DNA of 64,000 nt, taken from positions 598,501 to 662,500 of the forward strand of contig JAKOON010000053.1 in assembly GCA_022577435.1 (NCBI GenBank), given 5' to 3'. Source of the stretch: Embiotoca jacksoni. Taxonomy: Eukaryota > Chordata > Actinopteri > Embiotocidae. Each line of letters begins with the position of its first letter. The stretch's first letter is position 1. Below, piece after piece: positions 13,074 through 27,000 of the stretch. The position numbers and the translations under genes are program-made. The notes under the pieces are model-generated. The model was given only the letters and a program-made list of their open reading frames with translations. It did no database searches and was not told where the DNA came from.

Positions 13074-16000
13074 TTTTTTTTTTACATTTTTGGGACGATG
13101 GATTGGACGACATACTATGGTATGACTTTTTCTTCATATTTTAGACAACATACTAAAGTATTAAGTATTTTAAATTTTTTGGGTCAAAAAAAAAGTCATA
13201 CTATAGTATGACATTTTTTGTGATTTTTGTGTCGATGAAAAAGTTATGCTACAGTACGACTGTTTCGACGACATACTACGGTTTGACTTTTTCTACATAT
13301 TTTAGAAAACATACTAAAGTATTAAGTATTTTAAATTTTTTGGGCCAAAAAAAAAGTCATACTATAGTATGATATTTTTGGTAATTTTTGTGTCGATGAA
13401 AAAGTTATGCTACAGTACGACTGTTTCGACGACATACTACGGTATGACTTTTTCTTCATATTTTAGACCACATACTAAAGTATTAAGTATTTTAAATTTT
13501 TTGGGCCAAAAAAAAAGTCATACTATAGTATGACATTTTTGGTGATTTTTGTGTCGATGAAAAAGTTATGCTATAGTACGACTGTTTCGATGACATACTA
13601 CGGTATGACTTTTTCTTCATATTTTAGACAACATACTAAAGTATTAAGTATTTTAAATTTTTTGGACCAAAAAAAAAGTCATACTATAGTATGATATTTT
13701 TGGTAATTTTTGTGTCGATGAAAAAGTTCTGCTATAGTACGACTGTTTCGACGACATACTATGGTATGACTTTTTCTTCATATTTTAGACAACATACTAA
13801 AGTGTTAAGTATTTTAAATTTTTTGGGCAAAAAAAAAAGTCATACTATAGTATGACATTTTTTGTGATTTTTGTGTCGATGAAAAAGTTATGCTATAGTA
13901 CGACTGTTTCGATGACATACCACAGTATGACTTTTTCTTCATATTTTAGACCACATACTAAAGTATTTAGTATTTTAAATTTTTTGGGCCAAAAAAAAAG
14001 TCATACTATAGCATGACATTTTTGGGGATTTTTGTGTCGATGAAAAAGTTATGCTACAGTACGACTGTTTCGACGACATACTACGGTATGACTTTTTCTT
14101 CATATTTTAGACAACATACTAAAGTATGAAGTATTTTAAATTTTTTGGGCCAAAAAAAAGGTCATACTATAGTATGATATTTTTTGTGATTATTGTGTCG
14201 ATGAAAAAGTTCTGCTAGAGTACGACTGTTTCGACGACATACTACGGTCTGACTTTTTCTTCATATTTTAGACCACATACTGAAGTATTAAGTATTTTAA
14301 ATTTTTTTGGGTCAAAAAAAAAGTCATACTATAGTATGACATTTTTTGTGATTTTTGTGTCGATGAAAAAGTTATGCTACAGTACGACTGTTTCGACGAC
14401 ATACTACGGTTTGACTTTTTCTACATATTTTAGAAAACATACTAAAGTATTAAGTATTTTAAATTTTTTGGGCCAAAAAAAAAGTCATACTATAGTATGA
14501 TATTTTTGGTAATTTTTGTGTCGATGAAAAAGTTATGCTACAGTACGACTGTTTCGACGACATACTACGGTATGACTTTTTCTTCATATTTTAGACCACA
14601 TACTAAAGTATTAAGTATTTTAAATTTTTTGGGCCAAAAAAAAAGTCATACTATAGTATGACATTTTTGGTGATTTTTGTGTCGATGAAAAAGTTATGCT
14701 ATAGTACGACTGTTTCGATGACATACTACGGTATGACTTTTTCTTCATATTTTAGACAACATACTAAAGTATTAAGTATTTTAAATTTTTTGGACCAAAA
14801 AAAAAGTCATACTATAGTATGACATTTTTTGTGATTTTTGTGTCGATGAAAAAGTTATGCTATAGTACGAATGTTTCGACGACATACTACGGTATTACTT
14901 TTCCATCATATTTTAGACGACATACTAAAGTATTAAGTATTTTAAATTTTTTGGGCCAAAAAAAAAGTCATACTATAGTATGATATTTTTGGTAATTTTT
15001 GTGTCGATGAAAAAGTTATGCTACAGTACGACTGTTTCGACGACATACTACGGTATGACTTTTTCTTCATATTTTAGACCACATACTAAAGTATTAAGTA
15101 TTTTAAATTTTTTGGGCCAAAAAAAAAGTCATACTATAGTATGACATTTTTGGTGATTTTTGTGTCGATGAAAAAGTTATGCTATAGTACGACTGTTTCG
15201 ATGACATACTACGGTATGACTTTTTCTTCATATTTTAGACCACATACTAAAGTGTTAAGTATTTTAAATTTTTTGGGCCAAAAAAAAAGTCATACTATAG
15301 CATGTCGTCCAAAATATGATAAAAAAAAAAAGTCATACTATAGCATGTCATCTGAAATATGATAAAAAAGTCATACTATAGCATGTCATCTGAAATATGA
15401 TTAAAAAAAAAAGTCATACTATAGCATGTCGTCTAAAATATGATAAAAAAAAAGTCATACTATAGCATGTCGTGTGAAATATGATTTTAAAAAAAAAGTC
15501 ACACTATGGTATGTGGTCTAAAATATGATAAAAAAATAAGTCATTCTATAGTATGTCGTTTAAAACATGACAAAAAAGTCATACTATAGTATGTCGTTTA
15601 AAATATGATAAAAAAGTCATACTATAGTATGTCGTTTAAAATATGACAAAAAAGTCATACTATAGTATGTCGTCTTAAATATGATAAAAAAGTCATACTA
15701 TAGCATGTCGTTTAAAATATGACAAAAAAGTCATACTATAGTATGTCGTGTGAAATATGATAAAAAAGTCATACTATAGTATGTCGTTTAAAATATGATA
15801 AAAAAAGTCATAATATAGTATGTCGTTTAAAATATGACAAAAAAGTCATACTATAGCATGTCGTCTAAAATATGATAAAAAAAAAGTCATACTATAGCAT
15901 GTCGTGTGAAATATGATTTAAAAAAAAAAGTCACACTATGGTATGTGGTCTAAAATATGATAAAAAAAAAAGTCATTCTATAGTATGTCGTTTAAAACAT

Positions 16001-16739
16001 GACAAAAAAGTCATACTATAGTATGTCGTTTAAAATATGATAAAAAAGTCATACTATAGTATGTCGTTTAAAATATGACAAAAAAGTCATACTATAGTAT
16101 GTCGTCTTAAATATGATAAAAAAGTCATACTATAGCATGTCGTTTAAAATATGACAAAAAAGTCATACTATAGTATGTCGTGTGAAATATGATAAAAAAG
16201 TCATACTATAGTATGTCGTTTAAAATATGATAAAAAAAGTCATAATATAGTATGTCGTTTAAAATATGACAAAAAAGTCATACTATAGTATGTCGTCTAA
16301 AATATGATAAAAAAGTCATACTATAGCATGTCGTTTAAAATATGACAAAAAAGTCATACTATAGCATGTCGTGTGAAATATGATAAAAAAGTCATACTAT
16401 AGTATGTCGTTTAAAATATGATAAAAAAGTCATACTATAGTATGTCGTTTAAAATATGACAAAAAAGTCATGCTATAGTATGTCGTGTGAAGTATGATAA
16501 AAAAGTCATACTATAGTATGTCGTTTAAAATATGACAAAAAAGTCATACTATAGCATGTCGTCTAAAATATGAAAAAAAAATCATACTATAGCATGTCGT
16601 CTAAAATATGATTTAAAAAAAAATAAAACATACTATGGCATGTCGTCTAAAATATGATAAAAAAAAAAAAACATACTATAGCATGTCGTCTAAAATATGA
16701 TAAAAAAAAGTCAAACTATAGCATGTCGTCTAAAATATG

Positions 16740-19700
16740 ATAAAAAAAAGTCTAACTATAGCATGTCGTCTAAAATATGATCAAAAAGTCATACTATAGT
16801 ATGTCGTCTAAAATATGATAAAAAAAGTCATACTATAGTATGTCGTTTAAAATATGACAAAAAAGTCATACTATAGCATGTCGTCTGAAACATGATTAAA
16901 AAAAAGTCACTATAGCATGTCGTCGAAAAAATGATAAAAAAAAAAGTCATACTATAGCATGTCGTCTGAAATATGATTAAAAAAAAGTCACTATAGTATG
17001 TCGTCTAAAATATGATTTAAAAAAAAGTGATACTATAGCACGTCGTCTAAAATATGATCAAAAAAAGTAATACTATAGCATGTCGTCCAAAATATGATAA
17101 AAAAAAAGTCATACTATAGCACGTCGTCTAAAATATGATAAAAAAATTCATACTATAGCATGTCGTCTGAAATATGATAAAAAAAAGTCATACTATAGTA
17201 TGTCGTCTGAAATATGATTTAAAAAAAAGTCATACTATAGCACGTCGTCTAAAATATGATTTAAAAAAAGTCATACTATAGCATGTCGTCTGAAATATGA
17301 TAAAAAAGTCATACTATAGTATGTCGTCTAAAATATGATAAAAAAGTCATACTATAGCATGTCGTGTGAAATATGATAAAAAAGTCATACTATAGTATGT
17401 TGTCTAAAATATGATCAAAAAGTCATACTATAGTATGTCGTCTAAAATATGATTAAAAAAAAGTCATACTATAGTATGTCGTTTAAAATATGACAAAAAA
17501 GTCATACTATAGCATGTCGTCTAAAATATGATTTAAAAAAAAGTCATACTATAGCATGTCGTCTGAAACATGATTAAAAAAAAGTCACTATAGCATGTCG
17601 TCGAAAAAATGATAAAAAAAAAAAAGTCATACTATAGCACGTCGTCTAAAATATGATCAAAAAAAGTAATACTATAGCATGTCGTCCAAAATATGATAAA
17701 AAAAAGTCATACTATAGCACGTCGTCTGAAATATGATTAAAAAAAAGTCACTATAGTATGTCGTCTAAAATATGATTTAAAAAAAAGTCATACTATAGCA
17801 CGTCGTCTAAAATATGATCAAAAAAAGTAATACTATAGCATGTCGTCCAAAATATGATAAAAAAAAGTCATACTATAGCACGTCGTCTAAAATATGATAA
17901 AAAAATTCATACTATAGCATGTCGTCTGAAATATGATAAAAAAGTCATACTATAGTATGTCGTTTAAAACATGACAAAAAAGTCATACTATAGCATGTCG
18001 TTTAAAATATGATAAAAAAGTCATACTATAGTATGTCGTTTAAAATATGACAAAAAAGTCATACTATAGTATGTCGTTAAAAATATGACAAAAAAGTCAT
18101 ACTATAGTATGTCGTCTAAAATATGATAAAAAAAAGTCATACTATAGCATGTCGTCTAAAATATGATCAAAAAGTCATACTATAGTATGTCGTTTAAAAT
18201 ATGATCAAAAAGTCATACTATAGTATGTCGTTTAAAATATGATAAAAAAGTCATACTATAGTATGTCGTTTAAAATATGATAAAAAAAAGTCATACTATA
18301 GCATGTCGTGTGAAATATGATTAAAAAAAAAAAGTCACACTATGGTATGTGGTCTAAAATATGATAAAAAAAAAAAGTCATTCTATAGTATGTCGTTTAA
18401 AACATGACAAAAAAGTCATACTATAGTATGTCGTTTAAAATATGATAAAAAAGTCATACTATAGTATGTCGTGTGAAATATGATAAAAAAGTCATACTAT
18501 AGTATGTCGTTTAAAATATGACAAAAAAGTCATACTATAGTATGTCGTCTTAAATATGATAAAAAAGTCATACTATAGCATGTCGTTTAAAATATGACAA
18601 AAAAGTCATACTATAGTATGTCGTTTAAAATATGACAAAAAAGTCATACTATAGGATGTCGTCTAAAATATGATAAAAAAGTCATACTATAGCATGTCGT
18701 TTAAAATATGACAAAAAAGTCATACTATAGTATGTCGTTTAAAATATGATAAAAAAGTCATACTATAGTATGTCGTCTAAAATATGATAAAAAAGTCATA
18801 CTATAGCATGTCGTTTAAAATATGACAAAAAAGTCATACTATAGCATGTCGTTTAAAATATGATAAAAAAGTCATACTATAGTATGTCGTGTGAAGTATG
18901 ATAAAAAAAGTCATACTATAGTATGTCGTTTAAAATATGACAAAAAAGTCATACTATAGCATGTCGTCTAAAATATGAAAAAAAAATCATACTATACCAT
19001 GTCGTCTAAAATATGATAAAAAAAAAAAAAAAAACATACTATGGCATGTCGTCTAAAATATGATAAAAAAAAAAAACATACTATAGCATGTCGTCTAAAA
19101 TATGATAAAAAAAAAGTCATACTATAGCATTTCGTCCAAAATATTATAAAAAAAAAGTCATACTATAGCATGTCATCTAAAATATGATTAAAAAAAAGTC
19201 ATACTATAGCATTTCGTCCAAAATATCATTAAAAAAAAAGTCATACTATAGCATGTCGTCTAAAATATGATAAAAAAAAAAGTCATACTATAGCATGTCG
19301 TGTGAAATATGATAAAAAAAAGTCATACTATAGTATGTCGTCTAAAATATGATAAAAAAGTCATACTATAGTATGTCGTCTAAAATATGATAAAAAAGTC
19401 ATACTATAGCATGTCGTGTGAAATATGATAAAAAAGTCATACTATAGTATGTCGTCTAAAATATGATAAAAAAGTCATACTATAGCATGTCCTGTGAAAT
19501 ATGATAAAAAAGTCATACTATAGTATGTCGTCTAAAATATGATAAAAAAAAGTCAAACTATAGCATGTCGTCTAAAATATGATAAAAAAAAAAGTCTAAC
19601 TATAGCATGTCATCTAAAATATGATCAAAAAGTCATACTATAGTATGTCGTCTAAAATATGATAAAAAAAGTCATACTATAGTATGTCGTTTAAAATATG

Positions 19701-22560
19701 ACAAAAAAGTCATACTATAGCATGTCGTCTAAAACATGATTAAAAAAAAGTCACTATAGCATGTCGTCGAAAAAATGATAAAAAAAAAAGTCATACTATA
19801 GCATGTCGTCTGAAATATGATTAAAAAAAAGTCACTATAGTATGTCGTCTAAAATATGATTTAAAAAAAAGTGATACTATAGCACGTCGTCTAAAATATG
19901 ATCAAAAAAAGTAATACTATAGCATGTCGTCCAAAATATGATAAAAAAAAAGTCATACTATAGCACGTCGTCTAAAATATGATAAAAAAATTCATACTAT
20001 AGCATGTCGTCTGAAATATGATAAAAAAAAGTCATACTATAGTATGTCGTCTGAAATATGATTTAAAAAAAAGTCATACTATAGCACGTCGTCTAAAATA
20101 TGATTTAAAAAAAGTCATACTATAGCATGTCGTCTGAAATATGATAAAAAAGTCATACTATAGTATGTCGTCTAAAATATGATAAAAAAGTCATACTATA
20201 GCATGTCGTGTGAAATATGATAAAAAAGTCATACTATAGTATGTTGTCTAAAATATGATCAAAAAGTCATACTATAGTATGTCGTCTAAAATATGATTAA
20301 AAAAAAGTCATACTATAGTATGTCGTTTAAAATATGACAAAAAAGTCATACTATAGCATGTCGTCTAAAATATGATTTAAAAAAAAGTCATACTATAGCA
20401 TGTCGTCTGAAACATGATTAAAAAAAAGTCACTATAGCATGTCGTCGAAAAAATGATAAAAAAAAAAAAGTCATACTATAGCACGTCGTCTAAAATATGA
20501 TCAAAAAAAGTAATACTATAGCATGTCGTCCAAAATATGATAAAAAAAAGTCATACTATAGCACGTCGTCTGAAATATGATTAAAAAAAAGTCACTATAG
20601 TATGTCGTCTAAAATATGATTTAAAAAAAAGTCATACTATAGCACGTCGTCTAAAATATGATCAAAAAAAGTAATACTATAGCATGTCGTCCAAAATATG
20701 ATAAAAAAAAGTCATACTATAGCACGTCGTCTAAAATATGATAAAAAAATTCATACTATAGCATGTCGTCTGAAATATGATAAAAAAGTCATACTATAGT
20801 ATGTCGTTTAAAACATGACAAAAAAGTCATACTATAGCATGTCGTTTAAAATATGATAAAAAAGTCATACTATAGTATGTCGTTTAAAATATGACAAAAA
20901 AGTCATACTATAGTATGTCGTTAAAAATATGACAAAAAAGTCATACTATAGTATGTCGTCTAAAATATGATAAAAAAAAGTCATACTATAGCATGTCGTC
21001 TAAAATATGATCAAAAAGTCATACTATAGTATGTCGTTTAAAATATGATCAAAAAGTCATACTATAGTATGTCGTTTAAAATATGATAAAAAAGTCATAC
21101 TATAGTATGTCGTTTAAAATATGATAAAAAAAAGTCATACTATAGCATGTCGTGTGAAATATGATTAAAAAAAAAAAGTCACACTATGGTATGTGGTCTA
21201 AAATATGATAAAAAAAAAAAGTCATTCTATAGTATGTCGTTTAAAACATGACAAAAAAGTCATACTATAGTATGTCGTTTAAAATATGATAAAAAAGTCA
21301 TACTATAGTATGTCGTGTGAAATATGATAAAAAAGTCATACTATAGTATGTCGTTTAAAATATGACAAAAAAGTCATACTATAGTATGTCGTCTTAAATA
21401 TGATAAAAAAGTCATACTATAGCATGTCGTTTAAAATATGACAAAAAAGTCATACTATAGTATGTCGTTTAAAATATGACAAAAAAGTCATACTATAGGA
21501 TGTCGTCTAAAATATGATAAAAAAGTCATACTATAGCATGTCGTTTAAAATATGACAAAAAAGTCATACTATAGTATGTCGTTTAAAATATGATAAAAAA
21601 GTCATACTATAGTATGTCGTCTAAAATATGATAAAAAAGTCATACTATAGCATGTCGTTTAAAATATGACAAAAAAGTCATACTATAGCATGTCGTTTAA
21701 AATATGATAAAAAAGTCATACTATAGTATGTCGTGTGAAGTATGATAAAAAAAGTCATACTATAGTATGTCGTTTAAAATATGACAAAAAAGTCATACTA
21801 TAGCATGTCGTCTAAAATATGAAAAAAAAATCATACTATACCATGTCGTCTAAAATATGATAAAAAAAAAAAAAAAAACATACTATGGCATGTCGTCTAA
21901 AATATGATAAAAAAAAAAAACATACTATAGCATGTCGTCTAAAATATGATAAAAAAAAAGTCATACTATAGCATTTCGTCCAAAATATTATAAAAAAAAA
22001 GTCATACTATAGCATGTCATCTAAAATATGATTAAAAAAAAGTCATACTATAGCATTTCGTCCAAAATATCATTAAAAAAAAAGTCATACTATAGCATGT
22101 CGTCTAAAATATGATAAAAAAAAAAGTCATACTATAGCATGTCGTGTGAAATATGATAAAAAAAAGTCATACTATAGTATGTCGTCTAAAATATGATAAA
22201 AAAGTCATACTATAGTATGTCGTCTAAAATATGATAAAAAAGTCATACTATAGCATGTCGTGTGAAATATGATAAAAAAGTCATACTATAGTATGTCGTC
22301 TAAAATATGATAAAAAAGTCATACTATAGCATGTCCTGTGAAATATGATAAAAAAGTCATACTATAGTATGTCGTCTAAAATATGATAAAAAAAAGTCAA
22401 ACTATAGCATGTCGTCTAAAATATGATAAAAAAAAAAGTCTAACTATAGCATGTCATCTAAAATATGATCAAAAAGTCATACTATAGTATGTCGTCTAAA
22501 ATATGATAAAAAAAGTCATACTATAGTATGTCGTTTAAAATATGACAAAAAAGTCATACT
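16740..22560. repeat. 2,844-bp higher-order repeat in satellite B
   Basis: Rare variants recur at a fixed distance. The word ggatgtc is at 18654 and 21498; a unit with cgttaaaaatat is near 18075 and 20919; a unit ending tcaaaaagtc is at 16781, 19625 and 22469. All displacements are 2,844 bp. Two full copies and the start of a third can be followed before the third diverges after about 22,560. Confidence 0.85.
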
Positions 22561-24099
22561 ATAGCATGTCGTCTAAAATATGATTTAAAAAAAAGTCATA
22601 CTATAGCATGTCGTCGAAAAAATGATAAAAAAAAAAGTCATACTATAGCATGTCGTCTGAAATATGATTAAAAAAAAGTCACTATAGTATGTCGTCTAAA
22701 ATATGATTTAAAAAAAAGTGATACTATAGCACGTCGTCTAAAATATGATCAAAAAAAGTAATACTATAGCATGTCGTCCAAAATATGATAAAAAAAAGTC
22801 ATACTATAGCACGTCGTCTGAAATATGATTAAAAAAAAGTCACTATAGTATGTCGTCTAAAATATGATTTAAAAAAAAGTGATACTATAGCACGTCGTCT
22901 AAAATATGATCAAAAAAAGTAATACTATAGCATGTCGTCCAAAATATGATAAAAAAAAGTCATACTATAGCACGTCGTCTAAAATATGATAAAAAATTCA
23001 TACTATAGCATGTCGTCTGAAATATGATAAAAAAGTCATACTATAGTATGTCGTCTGAAATATGATAAAAAAAGTCATACTATAGTATGTCGTTTAAAAC
23101 ATGACAAAAAAGTCATACTATAGCATGTCGTGTGAAATATGATAAAAAAGTCATACTATAGTATGTCGTTTAAAATATGATAAAAAAAAGTCATACTATA
23201 GTATGTCGTTTAAAATATGACAAAAAAGTCATACTATAGTATGTCGTCTAAAATATGATAAAAAAAAGTCATACTATAGCATGTCGTTTAAAATATGACA
23301 AAAAAGTCATACTATAGTATGTCGTGTGAAATATGATAAAAAAGTCATACTATAGTATGTCGTTTAAAATATGATAAAAAAGTCATACTATAGTATGTCG
23401 TTTAAAATATGACAAAAAAGTCATACTATAGTATGTCGTCTAAAATATGATAAAAAAAGTCATACTATAGCATGTCGTTTAAAATATGACAAAAAAGTCA
23501 TACTATAGTATGTCGTGTGAAATATGATAAAAAAGTCATACTATAGTATGTCGTTTAAAATATGATAAAAAAAAGTCATACTATAGTATGTCGTCTAAAA
23601 TATGATAACAAAAAGTCATACTATAGCATGTCGTTTAAAATATGACAAAAAAGTCATGCTATAGTATGTCGTGTGAAATATGATAAAAAAGTCATACTAT
23701 AGTATGTCGTTTAAAATATGACAAAAAAGTCATACTATAGCATGTCGTCTAAAATATGAAAAAAAAATCATACTATAGCATGTCGTCTAAAATATGATTA
23801 AAAAAAACAAACATACTATGGCATGTCGTCTAAAATATGATAAAAAAAAAGTCATACTATAGCATTTCGTCCAAAATATTATTAAAAAAAAGTCATACTA
23901 TAGCATGTCATCTAAAATATGTTTAAAAAAAAGTCATACTATAGCATTTCGTCCAAAATATCATTAAAAAAAAAGTCATACTATAGCATGTCGTGTGAAA
24001 TATGATAAAAAAAAGTCATACTATAGTATGTCGTCTAAAATATGATAAAAAAGTCATACTATAGCATGTCGTGTGAAATATGATAAAAAAGTCATACTA

Positions 24100-27000
24100 T
24101 AGTATGTCGTCTAAAATATGATAAAAAAAAGTCAAACTATAACATGTCGTCTAAAATATGATAAAAAAAAAGTCATACTATAGCATGTCGTGTGAAATAT
24201 GATAAAAAAGTCATACTATAGCATGTCGTCTAAAATATGATTAAAAAAAAGTCATACTATAGCATGTCGTCTGAAACATGATTAAAAAAAAGTCACTATA
24301 GCATGTCGTCGAAAAAATGATAAAAAAAAAAAGTCATACTATAGCACGTCGTCTAAAATATGATCAAAAAAAGTAATACTATAGCATGTCGTCCAAAATA
24401 TGATAAAAAAAAAGTCATACTATAGCACGTCGTCTAAAATATGATAAAAAAATTCATACTATAGCATGTCGTCTGAAATATGATAAAAAAAGTCATACTA
24501 TAGCACGTCGTCTAAAATATGATCAAAAAAAGTCATACTATAGCACGTCGTCTAAAATATGATAAAAAAATTCATACTATAGCATGTCGTCTGAAATATG
24601 ATTTAAAAAAAAGTCATACTATAGCACGTCGTCTAAAATATGATTTAAAAAAAAGTCATACTATAGCATGTCGTCTGAAATATGATTAAAAAAAAGTCAC
24701 TATAGTATGTCGTCTAAAATATGATTTAAAAAAAAGTCATACTATAGCACGTCGTCTAAAATATGATCAAAAAAAGTAATACTATAGCATGTCGTCCAAA
24801 ATATGATAAAAAAAAGTCATACTATAGCACGTCGTCTAAAATATGATAAAAAAAAGTCATACTATAGTATGTCGTTTAAAATATGACAAAAAAGTCATAC
24901 TATAGCATGTCGTTTAAAATATGACAAAAAAGTCATACTATAGTATGTCGTGTGAAATATGATAAAAAAGTCATACTATAGTATGTCGTTTAAAATATGA
25001 TAAAAAAAAGTCATACTATAGTATGTCGTCTAAAATATGATAACAAAAAGTCATACTATAGCATGTCGTTTAAAATATGACAAAAAAGTCATGCTATAGT
25101 ATGTCGTGTGAAATATGATAAAAAAGTCATACTATAGCATGTCGTCTAAAATATGATAAAAAAAAAACAAACATACTATGGCATGTCGTCTAAAATATGA
25201 TAAAAAAAAAAAAACATACTATAGCATGTCGTCTAAAATATGATAAAAAAAAAGTCATACTATAGCATTTCGTCCAAAATATTATTAAAAAAAAGTCATA
25301 CTATAGCATGTCATCTAAAATATGATTAAAAAAATGTCATACTATAGCATTTCGTCCAAAATATCATTAAAAAAAAAGTCATACTATAGCATGTCGTGTG
25401 AAATATGATAAAAAAAAGTCATACTATAGTATGTCGTCTAAAATATGATAAAAAAGTCATACTATAGCATGTCGTGTGAAATATGATAAAAAAGTCATAC
25501 TATAGTATGTCGTCTAAAATATGATAAAAAAAAGTCAAACTATAGCATGTCGTCTAAAATATGATAAAAAAAAAAGTCATACTATAGCATGTCGAGTGAA
25601 ATATGATAAAAAAGTCATACTATAGCATGTCGTCTAAAATATGATTAAAAAAAAGTCATACTATAGCATGTCGTCTGAAACATGATTAAAAAAAAGTCAC
25701 TATAGCATGTCGTCGAAAAAATTATAAAAAAAAAAAGTCATACTATAGCACGTCGTCTAAAATATGATCTAAAAAAGTAATACTATAGCATGTCGTCCAA
25801 AATATGATAAAAAAAAGTCATACTATAGCACGTCGTCTAAAATATGATTTAAAAAAAAGTCATACTATAGCATGTCGTCTGAAATATGATTAAAAAAAAG
25901 TCACTATAGTATGTCGTCTAAAATATGATTTAAAAAAAAGTCATACTATAGCACGTCGTCTAAAATATGATCAAAAAAAGTAATACTATAGCATGTCGTC
26001 CAAAATATGATAAAAAAAGTCATACTATAGCACGTCGTCTAAAATATGATAAAAAAATTCATACTATAGCATGTCGTTTAAAATATGACAAAAAAGTCAT
26101 GCTATAGTATGTCGTGTGAAATATGATAAAAAAAGTCATACTATAGCACGTCGTCTAAAATATGATAAAAAAATTCATACTATAGCATGTCGTCTGAAAT
26201 ATGATTTAAAAAAAAGTCATACTATAGCACGTCGTCTAAAATATGATTTAAAAAAAAGTCATACTATAGCATGTCGTCTGAAATATGATTAAAAAAAAGT
26301 CACTATAGTATGTCGTCTAAAATATGATTTAAAAAAAAGTCATACTATAGCACGTCGTCTAAAATATGATCAAAAAAAGTAATACTATAGCATGTCGTCC
26401 AAAATATGATAAAAAAATGTCATACTATAGCACGTCGTCTAAAATATGATAAAAAAAAGTCATACTATAGTATGTCGTTTAAAATATGACAAAAAAGTCA
26501 TACTATAGCATGTCGTTTAAAATATGACAAAAAAGTCATACTATAGTATGTCGTGTGAAATATGATAAAAAAGTCATACTATAGTATGTCGTTTAAAATA
26601 TGATAAAAAAAAGTCATACTATAGTATGTCGTCTAAAATATGATAACAAAAAGTCATACTATAGCATGTCGTTTAAAATATGACAAAAAAGTCATGCTAT
26701 AGTATGTCGTGTGAAATATGATAAAAAAGTCATACTATAGTATGTCGTTTAAAATATGACAAAAAAGTCATACTATAGCATGTCGTCTAAAATATGAAAA
26801 AAAATCATACTATAGCATGTCGTCTAAAATATGATAAAAAAAAAAAAAACATACTATGGCATGTCGTCTAAAATATGATAAAAAAAAAAAAACATACTAT
26901 AGCATGTCGTCTAAAATATGATAAAAAAAAAGTCATACTATAGCATTTCGTCCAAAATATTATTAAAAAAAAGTCATACTATAGCATGTCATCTAAAATA

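Larger units (their letters stand above)
1..15300. repeat. Satellite array A, ~161-bp monomer
   Basis: A continuous AT-rich tandem array. Landmarks such as the gggcc that precedes a run of A recur at 106, 268 and 429, giving a monomer of 161-162 bp and roughly 95 copies. Each monomer holds an A-tract, an 18-bp palindrome gtcatactatagtatgac, the words gatgaaaaagtt and gtacgactgtttcgacgac, a second near-palindrome catactacggtatg, and catattttagac. Monomers differ by point changes and by A/T-run length, and variants recur in blocks, showing higher-order structure. Short open frames inside the array are by-products of monomers whose length happens to be 162. I recognise no named satellite family. 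A centromeric or pericentromeric role is possible but not shown by the sequence. Confidence 0.95.

Noticed and set aside
133..15362. Repeated open frames in satellite A encoding motifs such as MTFLVIFVSMKKLCYSTTVS
   Set aside because: They arise because some monomers are 162 bp and so keep frame for one to three units; they start and stop at monomer indels, vary between copies, and have no start context or homology.
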